This document shows, piece by piece, positions 18,754 to 29,519 of a DNA stretch of 64,000 nucleotides (position 1 is the stretch's first letter; every line of letters begins with the position of its first letter). The stretch covers positions 248,001-312,000 of the forward strand of contig NZ_AP023183.1 in the NCBI RefSeq assembly GCF_013426915.1, in the 5' to 3' direction. The notes under the pieces were generated by a model. That model made no database searches. It was given only the letters and a program-made list of their open reading frames with translations, and had not been told where the DNA came from. The position numbers and the translations under genes were made by a program. The DNA comes from Paraburkholderia sp. PGU19. Lineage in GTDB: Bacteria; Pseudomonadota; Gammaproteobacteria; Burkholderiales; Burkholderiaceae.

Positions 18754-19499
18754 GTCACATCACCCAGGTACGCCGCCTGCACGGCCTCGTTCGCCGCGAT
18801 CTCCGCGGGCGCCCCCTCGGCGAGAAGCGTGCCCCGGTCGAGCACCGTGATTCGGTCGGCCAGATGGAACACCACGCGCATGTCGTGCTCGATCAGCACG
18901 ATTGTGAGTTTGCCGCCGCAGCGCAGACGGCGAATGAGCTGCGTAATCTCGTTGGTCTCCTCGTCGCCCATGCCGGCAGTGGGTTCGTCTAGCAGCAGAA
19001 GACGAGGCCGCAGGGCCAGCGCCATTGCGATTTCTGCAACGCGCTGGTCGCCGTGCGAGAGCTCGCCGGTCAGCCGGTCGCTTTTTACGGCTAGTCCAGT
19101 GAGTTCCAGCGCTTCTTGGACACGCTCGCGCACCCGTGCTTTTTCGGTGCGGCCGACCCAGGGCCGCAAGCGGAATCCAGCCGTAACCTCCGCGCTGATG
19201 CGTACGTTTTCGAACACCGTGAGTGCAGGAAAGATCTCAGTAATCTGGAACGTGCGGGCGATACCCGTCGCGACGCGACGATGCGCCGGGACGGCCGTGA
19301 TGTCCTGCCCGTCGAATACGATCGTTCCCGTCGTCGGCGGGAAAAAGCCGCTGATGAGATTGAAGAAGGTGGTCTTGCCGGCGCCGTTCGGTCCAATGAT
19401 GGCGCGCAACTCGCCTTCGTCGACGGCGAGGGAGACGTCGCGTACCGCAGCGAGTCTGCCGAAGCGCTTGCTCACCTGCGCGATGTCGAGAAGGCTCAT
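18750..19499 (-). CDS. livG: Branched-chain amino acid/amide-type ABC ATPase LivG
   Basis: 249 residues. Walker A GPNGAGKTTFFNLISGF, signature region ELSHGDQR, Walker B RLLLLDEPTAGMG and the LivG-type ARTFQITEIFPALTVFENV are present. The signature is LSHGD rather than the canonical LSGGQ, which is common in LivG proteins. It pairs with LivF to power the LivHM channel. Four-base overlaps at both ends show tight translational coupling. Confidence 0.92.
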   Translation of the reverse strand: MSLLDIAQVSKRFGRLAAVRDVSLAVDEGELRAIIGPNGAGKTTFFNLISGFFPPTTGTIVFDGQDITAVPAHRRVATGIARTFQITEIFPALTVFENVRISAEVTAGFRLRPWVGRTEKARVRERVQEALELTGLAVKSDRLTGELSHGDQRVAEIAMALALRPRLLLLDEPTAGMGDEETNEITQLIRRLRCGGKLTIVLIEHDMRVVFHLADRITVLDRGTLLAEGAPAEIAANEAVQAAYLGDVT

Positions 19500-20461
19500 G
19501 AATCGCTCCTACGCCGGATAAAGCCGAGCAGGCCCCGCGGGAAGAACAGCACGATCGCGATGAACAACATGCCGATGAACGACATCCAGTTGACCGTGAT
19601 ACTCGACAGGTAGTCCTGCAACACGACGAATACCGCCGCGCCGAGGAGCGGTCCCCACAGGCTGCGCATGCCGCCCATTACCGCCATCATCACGAAGTCG
19701 CCAGACTGGCTGAAATGAAGCCCGCGCGGATCGGCGAAATTGTTCAGAAGGGCATAGAGCGCACCGGCAAACGCCATGAAAAGGCAGGAGAGCGTGAAAG
19801 CGATCCAGATATGGAAGTCGACGGGAATGCCGAGAAAGCGCGCGCGCCGTTCATTTTCGCGGATTGCGATCAGCGTGCGCCCGAACGGCGAGCGCAGGAT
19901 GAAACCCATCAGACCAACGGCCAGAGCGAGGCAAAACAGGACAAAGTAATAGAACGCATCGGCATTCGACAGGATGTCGATGGTCGCGATGCCGAGGTGA
20001 AGCGGTACGCGCGTGAACCCGCGCAAGCCGTCGTCGCCGCCCGTCAACGAACTCCACTGGAATGCGATGTAGTAGAAGACCTGTCCGAAGGCGATGGTGA
20101 CCATCGCGAAGTACACGCCTCGCCGCCTTACGCAAAGCGCACCGAGCAGCGCACCGGCGATCCCGCCGAGCAGCGTTCCGCATAGAAGAGCGAGCGGCGT
20201 GCTCGGCGCAAGGAATTTCAGCGCGAGGCCAGCGCCATACGCGCCCAGTCCGAAATACGCGGCGTGTCCGAAGGACAACACGCCGGTGAAGCCGAGCAGA
20301 AAGTTCACCGACATCGCGGCGAGACCCAGCACGAGCACCCGTGTGCCGAGCGCGGTATAGCCGCCGAGCGACGGCATCCAGTACGGGGCCAGCAGCAACA
20401 CAGCCCAAATCGCCGCGAGCGTCAGAAGCCTGTGGTGCCTCGCCAGTCGCGCTTCGCTCAT
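19496..20461 (-). CDS. livM: Branched-chain amino acid/amide-type ABC permease LivM
   Basis: 321 residues with about nine hydrophobic segments. The LivM hallmark GFTGVLSFGHAAYFGLGAYGAG is near the N-terminus. GRTLIAIRENERRARFLGI near residue 215 is the cytoplasmic coupling loop that meets the ATPase. It forms the membrane channel with LivH. The four-base overlaps with livH and livG place it inside one operon. Confidence 0.92.
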   Translation of the reverse strand: MSEARLARHHRLLTLAAIWAVLLLAPYWMPSLGGYTALGTRVLVLGLAAMSVNFLLGFTGVLSFGHAAYFGLGAYGAGLALKFLAPSTPLALLCGTLLGGIAGALLGALCVRRRGVYFAMVTIAFGQVFYYIAFQWSSLTGGDDGLRGFTRVPLHLGIATIDILSNADAFYYFVLFCLALAVGLMGFILRSPFGRTLIAIRENERRARFLGIPVDFHIWIAFTLSCLFMAFAGALYALLNNFADPRGLHFSQSGDFVMMAVMGGMRSLWGPLLGAAVFVVLQDYLSSITVNWMSFIGMLFIAIVLFFPRGLLGFIRRRSDS

Positions 20462-21327
20462 GTCAGCATACCCTCCTCGCCAAGCAGGCCGTGTGGGCGC
20501 AGCAGCAGCACTACGGCCATCAGCACGTAGATGATCGCTTCGCTTGCTGCGGGCAGGAACACGGCAGTGATGCCGGAGGCGACGCCGATCAGCAAGCCGC
20601 CGAGCAGCGTGCCAGTGAGGCTGCCAACTCCGCCGACAATGATCGCAATGAAGCTCGGCATCAGGAGCCCCGTTCCCATCGTCGGCTCCAGACCAAGCTG
20701 GCCGGCGGCGAGCACCCCGCTCAGACCGGCGAGAAAGGCGCCGACGGCGAAATTGAACGAACGCAGTCTGCCCACGTTGATGCCGAGGGCCGCCACGGTT
20801 TCGAGGTCGAGGGTGCCGGCGCGGATACGGATGCCGAGCCGACTATAGCGCAGCAGGATGAAAAGCAGCGCCACCGTCACCGCCACCGTGGCGACCATGA
20901 AGAGGCGATAGCCGGTGATGAAGAAGAACGTGTTGCTCAGAGGCTGGGCTAGCACGGATGGAACCGTCACCGGCTTGCCTTGCGCGCCCCAGATGAAACG
21001 GGTGCCGTCCTCGAAGATGAAGGCAAGACCGAACGTCAGGAGCAGGCTGTAGAGCGGGTCGCGCCCGTAGACTCGCCGGACGAGCACCCGTTCGAGGACG
21101 AAGCCGATCAGCGCAGTGCATGGCGGTGCGATCAGCAGTGCGCCCCAGAAACCTACGTAGGGCGTGATCGTATAGGCAACGTAGCCGCCGGCGACAAGGA
21201 AGCCGCCGTGAGCGAAGTTGATGACATTGCTCAAGTTGAGAATGAGCGATAACCCGAGGGCCATCAGCACGTAAAACGCGCCGATGATCAGCCCGTTAGT
21301 GACATTGAAGAGCAGCAGTTGAGTCAT
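20458..21327 (-). CDS. livH: Branched-chain amino acid/amide-type ABC permease LivH
   Basis: 289 residues with eight or so membrane segments. NGLIIGAFYVLMALGLSLI and NVINFAHGGFLVAGGYVAY at the N-terminus are LivH hallmarks. AALGINVGRLRSFNFAVGAF is the coupling region. It lies 143 bases downstream of the binding-protein gene, with a GC-rich hairpin in between, which is common in ABC operons and lowers expression of the membrane parts. Confidence 0.92.
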   Translation of the reverse strand: MTQLLLFNVTNGLIIGAFYVLMALGLSLILNLSNVINFAHGGFLVAGGYVAYTITPYVGFWGALLIAPPCTALIGFVLERVLVRRVYGRDPLYSLLLTFGLAFIFEDGTRFIWGAQGKPVTVPSVLAQPLSNTFFFITGYRLFMVATVAVTVALLFILLRYSRLGIRIRAGTLDLETVAALGINVGRLRSFNFAVGAFLAGLSGVLAAGQLGLEPTMGTGLLMPSFIAIIVGGVGSLTGTLLGGLLIGVASGITAVFLPAASEAIIYVLMAVVLLLRPHGLLGEEGMLT

Positions 21328-21438
21328 CGCCGACCATTCTTGTTATGGCTGCCGCGCCGCCCGTGCTTCCCTCAGCGGTCGGTGCCGGTGTTCGAACACA
21401 TACGGTCCACATACGTCCCCCTTATGCGATCAGAACGG

Positions 21439-21461
21439 CGCCCGGCGATCCTGCCCGGGCG
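21439..21461 (-). promoter_or_regulatory. GC-rich hairpin between the binding-protein gene and livH
   Basis: A perfect 7-bp stem (CGCCCGG with CCGGGCG) and a 9-base loop. It lies in the transcribed spacer. It may act as an RNA-stabilising or partial-termination element that makes the binding protein more abundant than the permeases. No T-run follows on the minus strand, so it is not a full terminator. Confidence 0.45.
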
Positions 21462-21470
21462 TTTGCGCTA

Positions 21471-22733
21471 TCAGGCGGGCCACTGCAGCTTGCAGCCGGT
21501 TTCGCTCTCGGGAGGTGCGGTCTTGTCACCCTCGACGACGCGATCTACGCGGAACAGGTTTTCCGGGTCGCCGGCCGGCTGGGATAACGCTTCGCCCACG
21601 AACGACGACGTCATCAGCTGGTGATCCCCCTTGCGGTAGTAGCACTTGTTCGGCTGCAGCTTGACGTCGTCTGCCAGTTCGAAGCCGCCAAGCGCTTCGG
21701 CGAGCTTCCTGGCGTCGAGCGTCTTTTCCTTGTTGGCGATGGCGGCAAGGGTATGCACCGATGTATAGCCGAACCAGTGACGCGCGGTGGGAACCTTGCC
21801 GCCGTTCACCTTACGGATGTCGGCAACGAACTTTTCGACTCCCGGCACACCAGGCTGCTTCCAGTACCACTCGAACATCCAGATGCCGACGCGCGCCTCC
21901 GGCGGCATCGCCTCGAGCGACTCGAGCTCCTGCTGCAGCCCGGCAACGTGAATATTCTTGCCGATGCCGAACTGTGCAATCTGCTTCAGGCAGTTGACCA
22001 TGTCGGAGCCTTGCGGGAGCACAAGCAGGACGTCGGGATTCGCCGCTCGCGCCTTGATGAGATAGGCGGAGAAGTCTGTCGTGCCGAGTGGGGTAAGCTC
22101 GTTGCCGGTCATCGTGCCACCGAGCTTCTGCAGATCGGCGGCCGCGGCTTTCTGCAGCGTGTGGCCGAACGCGTAGTCCGGTGTGATGAAATGCCACTTC
22201 TTGCCGTACTTGGTGAACAGCAGGTTCGCCACGGCGTTGGCCTCCATGCTGGTCGTGTTGCAGACGCGATAGACGTTCCACTTGCAGTCGACGCCTGTGA
22301 TCGTATCGGTGTGGCCGCCCGAAACGATGTGCAGCACCTTCTTCTCATTGCTGACCTGGGAAATGGCCTGGGCGATACCTGAGTTCACGTCGCCGATGAG
22401 GAACGTGACCTGATCGCGTTCGATCAGCTTGCGCGCCTTCTGCACGCCGGTGCCGACGTCATTTGCCGAGTCTTCAACCAGGAGTTCGATGGGCCGTCCC
22501 AGAACGCCGCCCTTGGCATTGATCTGCTGAACGGCAAGCCTCGCGCCCGTCACTTCATTCTGTGCAACTGCAGCATAAACGCCCGTCAACGGATCGACCA
22601 TACCGATTCGCAGTGGAGCCTCGCCGCGTGCCTTGATGATGAAGGGTGGCGCCAACTGCAGTGCTGCTGCCGCAGCAGTCGCCTTGAGTACGGTGCGCCG
22701 ACTGAAAGAAGGGATACGGCTTGGTGTTGTCAT
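21471..22733 (-). CDS. ABC transporter substrate-binding protein, Liv/amide type
   Basis: 420 residues from the ATG at 22733 (GGGAGA upstream); a longer frame to 22913 is not supported. The N-terminus has a twin-arginine-like SRRTVLK followed by a hydrophobic stretch, so export through Tat is likely. The type I periplasmic binding fold is shown by IGMVDPLTGVYAA, GARLAVQQINAKGGVLGRPIELLVEDS and PDYAFGHTLQKAAAADL. The size and the FEWYWKQPG region resemble amide, urea or aromatic-acid binders more than LivJ. It heads the operon with livHMGF. Confidence 0.88.
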   Translation of the reverse strand: MTTPSRIPSFSRRTVLKATAAAAALQLAPPFIIKARGEAPLRIGMVDPLTGVYAAVAQNEVTGARLAVQQINAKGGVLGRPIELLVEDSANDVGTGVQKARKLIERDQVTFLIGDVNSGIAQAISQVSNEKKVLHIVSGGHTDTITGVDCKWNVYRVCNTTSMEANAVANLLFTKYGKKWHFITPDYAFGHTLQKAAAADLQKLGGTMTGNELTPLGTTDFSAYLIKARAANPDVLLVLPQGSDMVNCLKQIAQFGIGKNIHVAGLQQELESLEAMPPEARVGIWMFEWYWKQPGVPGVEKFVADIRKVNGGKVPTARHWFGYTSVHTLAAIANKEKTLDARKLAEALGGFELADDVKLQPNKCYYRKGDHQLMTSSFVGEALSQPAGDPENLFRVDRVVEGDKTAPPESETGCKLQWPA

Positions 22734-23638
22734 AGGGTTCTCCCTTACCGTCATGTCGAATCCTTCGAACCTCTGAGCGGTTGGTCTGCGCGTGCGAAAC
22801 ACGCCCATTTCGATCTTGAACGCGTTCAAGGGAATCCACAAGACCCCATTTTCCCGCTGACAGACACGCGACAGCGCGTAGCTCATCAACAGGCTTTGTC
22901 CGGACAGCGGCAAACAGGCTAGGCGACTTCTAATTCTGTTAGTAATGCCATATATAGCGGTTGGAGGATTACGCTTTGCGCGAGCATCCGATGCCGGAAA
23001 ACGGGACGCGTGTACAACGAATTTCTTAAGACATGGAGCCCCACATCGGCCCAGCGTTTAACCGGCGCGCGGACAGTCCATGAATTTCTTCATGCTTGCT
23101 CTCAAGTGGTTGCGGGTTTCACTCGAGCGTAAGCGGGATGTGAAGGAGCGATGCAGCGTGGGCGTGCAGGAGCGGTTCGAGAGTTGTGAAAAGATCGATC
23201 GTTATGTCATTTTTAACGATGGTTTATCAGAATTGCAGATGACGTTGACGTGACGCTTTATGGCGCGGTGCGCCATCGCCATGGTGTTCGCACCAGCGTT
23301 GAGCGTCAGCGGTACCTGAACGCTCCGACAAGTCGTTCTGGGTTACTTTGCTTGGCTTACCATCATCCGTTTCGCAGCCACAGCCATGGCTCGTCACAGT
23401 GCATCTCCGAAGCTGTTTCGCGTTCGTTGATAAAGCTGGTCATCGGACCAGTCCGACGTCAGCGTTGTACTTGAAGTGGCGCTGTCCTCGTTGATTGCTG
23501 GAGCGGACAGCATGCGAGCCAAACGTCGGCTGGCCGGACGTCGAAGCCGGTGATTTTGAGCTAGCGGTTCGGACTTGACATCAGTAAAGTTGACGGAAAT
23601 TTGACTTAAAACCGTAGGTATCCAACCGGTCATCCACG
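22734..23638. other. Gene-poor region, no convincing gene
   Basis: About 900 bases. Short frames exist on both strands, but none has a ribosome site plus a protein-like composition. The minus-strand promoter of the Liv operon should lie near its left edge. Confidence 0.4.
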
Positions 23639-23880
23639 TTGGAGGACTCTCGCCGTGGTCTGAAACGGCAAGCGGTCCTGCTGGACGAACGCAACGTGCC
23701 TGACTTCCAGGCCCTGCAAAACGCGTTCGATGCCGGTCGCTGGCAGGACATCATGTTGTTCCTGTTCGACAGGCCGTGCCTGAATAGTTATGACTCGCCC
23801 GAGGTACCGCTCGTGCAGCGCCAGCGATAGCCTCCGGTTCCCGTCCGAAGCCTTTACATCGAGGCAAGGCATTTCGGACG
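23639..23880 (+). pseudogene. DNA ligase D (LigD) fragment
   Basis: The frame 23639-23830 encodes LLDERNVPDFQALQNAFDAG, then DIMLFLFDRPCLNSYD and EVPLVQRQR. This matches the ligase domain of bacterial LigD (non-homologous end joining), where the segment reads like FFLFDLPYLNGYDL..VPL..RR. Just downstream a second frame gives LRFPSEAFTS, like the next LigD motif LRFSEAF. Nothing of the nucleotidyl-lysine motif or of the other domains remains. It is a relic of about 80 codons. Confidence 0.65.
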
Positions 23881-24558
23881 CACTGCGGGAGCGAGTCGCG
23901 ACGGTCACGCGGGATTCTTCAAGCAGTTTGCGCCGGAAGAACAGTTCGTTTCCAGACATCCAGCGCGACCGGTCGAACACCTCGACAGGTCTGTTCTTCT
24001 CATGGAGGACGTAAAAGTGTTCCCGTTTGGGCAAGACGCTGCGGGATTTCATATTTCGATGGGACGGCGTGGGCAAAAGGCTGGTCGCCCTCCGCCACCA
24101 GGCGTTCCGTCGCAATCACAACCATCTGACATCAGCAATGACGGTCAGTCATTATGACGCATCCATTCTCGGCGCGGATGCGTATCCAGCCAACGGGAAA
24201 AGGCTGTTCACTATGTTCTCGCCCGTAGCGGATGGCAGCCTCCCATGAGATGGGAATCCTCCTTATATTTTAGGTATCCTGAGGCAAAGTGTGAGTCGTA
24301 CTCACACGACGACCATCGTTCGGCGCCAACCCTTTTCCGTAGCTTTTGCGGTGACATCGCATCGCCCGATGTCGCCACCCGGCGCCCGCAAAGCGTCGTT
24401 TGCCCGGGCGAACCGGGCCACGCATCATTAGGACAGGTGGCGTCCGATCGCCGGACCGTCGATGCAACGAACAGCACGGTCCATGCAAAGTCCGACACTT
24501 AACGCCGATTGAGCATAACAGCGCTACACTCGAAGCAAGGAAATCCCGGAGCAGAATC
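23881..24558. other. Gene-poor region after the LigD relic
   Basis: About 680 bases. A minus-strand frame (23630-24115) runs antisense to the relic and has no recognisable features. Nothing else can be supported. Confidence 0.35.
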
Positions 24559-24876
24559 ATGGCCGACGCTACCCCTCAAAACACTTTTCGCGGTCTTCCG
24601 TTAACTGCGGAGCAGGACGCAGAAGTCAGGCACTACATAAAGAAAAAAATGCAGCAGGGCGTGCCGTGGGACACGCCGGAGCTGGAGGCGATGCTGCACG
24701 ACATATTGGAGCCTCCGGGAAGCGAAGACGATGGACTCGACGAGACCATCGACGATACCAGGGCAGCCACGGAGCGCGCAGCAGCGTCAGTTGAGGAGAC
24801 CATGGAGCCTATCGAGGCAAGCGAGGAGCGGAATGCCGCCATGGAAACTGAGGCCATGAAGGGGCACAGACAGTGA
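24559..24876 (+). CDS. Small acidic hypothetical protein
   Basis: 105 residues from the ATG at 24559, with GGAG about eight bases upstream. A longer frame from 24400 has no ribosome site. The N-terminal part (LPLTAEQDAEVRHYIKKKMQQGVPWDTPELEAMLHDIL) looks like two short helices. The C-terminal 45 residues are Glu/Ala-rich and probably disordered or helical. No function is recognised. Confidence 0.6.
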   Translation: MADATPQNTFRGLPLTAEQDAEVRHYIKKKMQQGVPWDTPELEAMLHDILEPPGSEDDGLDETIDDTRAATERAAASVEETMEPIEASEERNAAMETEAMKGHRQ

Positions 24877-25808
24877 GTCATGGACGGCGCGCACAACTGC
24901 GTCGAAATTCACCTGGCGCGCTCCGAACGTGGCATGAGCCGGTCTTAAACTCAGAAATTGCATCGATCGCAGCACTGCGGCAGCGTTGACCGAGCCCTAA
25001 CCACTGAGAACAAAGCCGGCTGCGTACTTTACTGTAAATTGTTTTGGAAACAAGGCACGGTAGCTCCCGGGAAGTGAAGACGCCGGTGATCCGGAAATAT
25101 CGTGAGTTTGCTCGAACCAATGGGACGTGTATGAGTTGCGCCTTCGTGGATCGAACCCATGTGCACGCTGACGGGCCATCGTTGACGCGGCCAACGCCGA
25201 ATATGTGCTTTGGGCGAGGCCGACATCTCAGTGCCCTTCAAAGGCGTCGAAGCATCAACCTGTAATTAGGAATACAATTCAACAACGGATAGTAATACAG
25301 ACTATGTGACAGCGCTGTTGCTGTTGATCGGTCGCACGTTGCGTCCGTCTCATGCCGCATTCTGAAGCGCTGCGTCACGCTGGCCTTGTTTCTTCATACA
25401 GCATGATCCGGGCCTCACGCTCGGCCTTGCGCGAGAGCTAGTTCGGATATTCCTGCGCCCAGACATCGCGAACGTCGGTGCCCTTCACGGCCGATGGCGT
25501 GGATACGCAGCGCTTGCGCATTCCCCGGGCTATCTGGACCAGTACTTCGGAGTGGCGCTCGCCCGGAACTCCGCCCGGTCGTCGACTGGAACGGCCGTTT
25601 GCAGCTGACGCACGACGAGCCCCGGGTCATATCGGAACAGGGGTGCGACTATGACCTACACTAGAAAGACGTCTTTCGCCGCTCAGGTGCGGCTTTGAAG
25701 CAATCCAGGGTTGCTAGCGGCCCATTGAAGCCGGCGAATGGATACCACGGGCAACACGCCGTTCTCTGCTGCCTGAATTGATCTGGAACTGATGGTCCAG
25801 ATAGGGGG
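24877..25808. other. Gene-poor region
   Basis: About 930 bases. One short plus-strand frame ending near 25664 reads VVDWNGRLQLTHDEPRVISEQG and could be the tail of a lost gene, but it matches nothing that I know. Confidence 0.35.
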
Positions 25809-25905
25809 CATCATGTTGCAAGCCAGAGAAATCAAATATCGTTTTACTCACCTGTGGGACATCATGTTGCACGCCAGTGAAACCAAAAAGCGCTTTACTC
25901 ACCTG
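25809..25905 (+). repeat. 51-bp in-frame tandem duplication
   Basis: The 46 bases at 25809-25854 recur at 25860-25905 with a few changes, a period of exactly 51 bases. Both copies begin CATCATGTTGCA and end TTTACTCACCTG. The copies encode MLQAREIKYRFTHL and MLHASETKKRFTHL, so the duplication added 17 codons to the start of the gene. Confidence 0.85.
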
Positions 25906-26190
25906 CAACAAACCGTCAGCGACGCATCACGGGCCTGTCACGCTGATGCGACGGTTCCAAAGGACTTGATGGAATGGGTGGATGAACTGGATAAGGAGTG
26001 CAAGTCGGCAAAGAAGGTCATGTCGTCCAGGGATCAAGATCGTATCCGGCTGTGGGTCGACGATCTTGAACGCATCGGTGATCGAGTAGAGCAGGCGTCC
26101 CAAAAGGCCGGCGGTCTCAATGACCGGGTCAGGGATGCTGTCAGCTCGATGCATTCAGAACTCTCCGATCTGAAGCGACAAGTGCAATGA
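25813..26190 (+). CDS. Hypothetical helical protein with duplicated N-terminus
   Basis: 125 residues from the ATG at 25813, which follows GGGGG. The second ATG at 25864 (MLHASETKKRFTHLQQ) may be the ancestral start, because it opens the second copy of a 51-bp duplication. The body (residues about 30-125) is helical, with conserved-looking CHADATVPKDLMEWVDELDKEC, then RIRLWVDDLERIGDRVEQA. Similar small proteins are known in Burkholderia without a function. No signal peptide is seen. Confidence 0.6.
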   Translation: MLQAREIKYRFTHLWDIMLHASETKKRFTHLQQTVSDASRACHADATVPKDLMEWVDELDKECKSAKKVMSSRDQDRIRLWVDDLERIGDRVEQASQKAGGLNDRVRDAVSSMHSELSDLKRQVQ

Positions 26191-26311
26191 CCTGTCCGAC
26201 AGCCCCGGTCCAATACACAGTCGAACACACCGTGGCTGTTTGCTGGCGAGTGCTGCCATTTGCGAGGATCAACGGGCTCGCCTGAATACCGGATGCGCCT
26301 TGGCATGAGGC

Positions 26312-26479
26312 TCAATCTTCATGATCCCTGGCTGCAGATTGACCGCGTGAACGTCGTTTCATCATGAGTTGAAGCGGCACGGGCAGCAGCAGAAGCACGA
26401 GCGGCAGCAGCGCGTGTTGCTTGACGCTGTCCACGGCAATGGTCGTGAATATCTGGATTCCATCGACGAACACATTCAT
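26312..26479 (-). CDS. Possible small membrane protein
   Basis: 55 residues from an ATG at 26479 (MNVFVDGIQIFTTIAVD). One hydrophobic stretch HALLPLVLLLLPVPLQLMM is followed by a basic tail RRSRGQ. An AGGACT stretch upstream is a weak ribosome site. It could be a single-pass membrane peptide or chance. Confidence 0.3.
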   Translation of the reverse strand: MNVFVDGIQIFTTIAVDSVKQHALLPLVLLLLPVPLQLMMKRRSRGQSAARDHED

Positions 26480-26685
26480 TTGAGAGTCCTGCCGTCGTAC
26501 TGTCACGAACTCGATCCGTCGAGGACCTGTGGGCATGGCTCAAGTGCACTGAGCGACATCAGTAGCATAACGACGCAGCAAGAATGCCCACGCGCAGTGA
26601 TGTCTTTCCCCCTCTGCGAATACAGGGGTGCTAATGTCGTGAGTGAATCAGGACTATTCAGGTACGGATTCAAGGGGACACGCCC

Positions 26686-27216
26686 ATGTTGCGGATGAGC
26701 AAGCTTGCCGACTATGCCACAGTGATCATGATCACGATGGCACGCGATCCAGAGGCCGTGAAGAGTGCCGGTAGCCTCGCCGAAACCACTGGCATCCCGG
26801 CGCCGACAGTGTCCAAGGTGATGAAGACGCTCGCGCGCGGTGGCGTGCTGGTGTCGGTACGAGGCATGAGCGGTGGCTACCAGCTGCCGCTTCCTCCACA
26901 GCGGATTACATTGTCCGACGTGATTGCAGCTGTCGACGGCCCCTTCGGGATGACCGAATGCACCGCGCTACCGGGGCTGTGCACGCAGGAGGCAGTATGC
27001 AGCGCCCGCGCCAACTGGCAGAAGGTCAACCGGCTGATATTCGATGCGCTGCGCCAGCTATCGCTGGCCGATATGGCCGGGCCGACGCTGAGCGAGGGCG
27101 ACATCAGCGCGATTCACGCGCGCCGCCTCCTGCCGCCGGCACATCCAGGAATCGGCCAAACACGCGTGATTTCGGTCTCGCCACGCAAGCCGGCAACAAC
27201 GCGGCCACAACGTTGA
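26686..27216 (+). CDS. sufR: Rrf2-family SUF regulator
   Basis: 176 residues. An N-terminal winged helix (residues 1-75: MSKLADYATVIM, TGIPAPTVSKVMKTL, GGYQLPLPPQRITLSDVI) is followed by the cluster-binding cysteines in CTALPGLCTQEAVCSARANW, as in the IscR/SufR subgroup. It lies 15 bases upstream of sufB in the same direction. By family knowledge it carries a [2Fe-2S] cluster and represses or tunes the suf operon according to Fe-S demand. The start could also be the ATG three codons later. Confidence 0.88.
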   Translation: MLRMSKLADYATVIMITMARDPEAVKSAGSLAETTGIPAPTVSKVMKTLARGGVLVSVRGMSGGYQLPLPPQRITLSDVIAAVDGPFGMTECTALPGLCTQEAVCSARANWQKVNRLIFDALRQLSLADMAGPTLSEGDISAIHARRLLPPAHPGIGQTRVISVSPRKPATTRPQR

Positions 27217-27231
27217 AAGCGGAGGTCAGGG

Positions 27232-28680
<1,449 letters not shown>

Positions 28681-28694
28681 CAGGGGCAAGGGTC

Positions 28695-29477
28695 ATGCTT
28701 GAAATCAGCAACCTGAGCGTAGAGGTGGAAGGCAAGCCGATTCTGCGCGGCATTGATCTGTGCGTAAAAGCCGGCGAGGTGCACGCAATCATGGGCCCGA
28801 ACGGTTCGGGCAAGAGCACGCTTGCCCACGTACTGGCCGGCCGCGAACATTACCGCGTGACGGGCGGCAGCGTGCAGTACGCGGGCCATGACCTGCTCAC
28901 ACTTGCACCGGAGGAACGTGCACGAGAAGGTCTTTTTCTCGCGTTTCAATACCCGGTCGAAATACCGGGCGTGAGCAACGTGTACCTGCTGAAGGCTGCG
29001 TTGAATGCGCAGCGCAAGCATGGTGGCGAGCCTGAACTGGACGCAATGGAATTCCTGCAACTGGTGAAGCAGAAAATGACGCTCATGCAGATGGATGAGA
29101 GTTTGCTGTATCGCGCGGTCAACGAAGGGTTTTCGGGGGGCGAGAAAAAGCGCAACGAGGTGCTGCAGATGGCGGTGCTGGAGCCGCGCCTCGCGATTCT
29201 CGACGAAACCGATTCAGGCCTCGATATCGACGCATTGCAGGTGGTTGCGCGGGGCGTCAACCAGATGCGCAGCGCGGACCGCGCGATCGTGCTGGTGACG
29301 CACTACCAGCGTCTGCTCGAGTACGTCGTACCGGATTGCGTGCACGTGCTTTCGCAGGGGCGCATTGCGAAATCAGGGACGCGCGAACTGGCGATGGAAC
29401 TGGAACGCAGGGGCTATGGCTGGCTCGGTGCGGATGCGCCGGATCAGCCGCATTCCCGGCCGCCTGACGTGTCTTGA
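28695..29477 (+). CDS. sufC: Fe-S cluster assembly ATPase SufC
   Basis: 260 residues. ABC-type ATPase with Walker A GPNGSGKSTLAHVLAGR, SufC-specific GLFLAFQYPVEIPGVSN, signature SGGEKKRNEVLQM, Walker B LAILDETDSGLDIDAL and switch His in THYQRLL. It powers SufBC2D. The ATG lies 15 bases after sufB with AAGGG upstream. Confidence 0.96.
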   Translation: MLEISNLSVEVEGKPILRGIDLCVKAGEVHAIMGPNGSGKSTLAHVLAGREHYRVTGGSVQYAGHDLLTLAPEERAREGLFLAFQYPVEIPGVSNVYLLKAALNAQRKHGGEPELDAMEFLQLVKQKMTLMQMDESLLYRAVNEGFSGGEKKRNEVLQMAVLEPRLAILDETDSGLDIDALQVVARGVNQMRSADRAIVLVTHYQRLLEYVVPDCVHVLSQGRIAKSGTRELAMELERRGYGWLGADAPDQPHSRPPDVS

Positions 29478-29519
29478 TGCGAGACGGTCACACGCGATAT
29501 CGTGAGGAGTAGACGTGAA

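Noticed and set aside
23630..24115. 161-codon minus-strand frame
   Set aside because: It is opposite the DNA ligase D relic and shows no protein-family sign.
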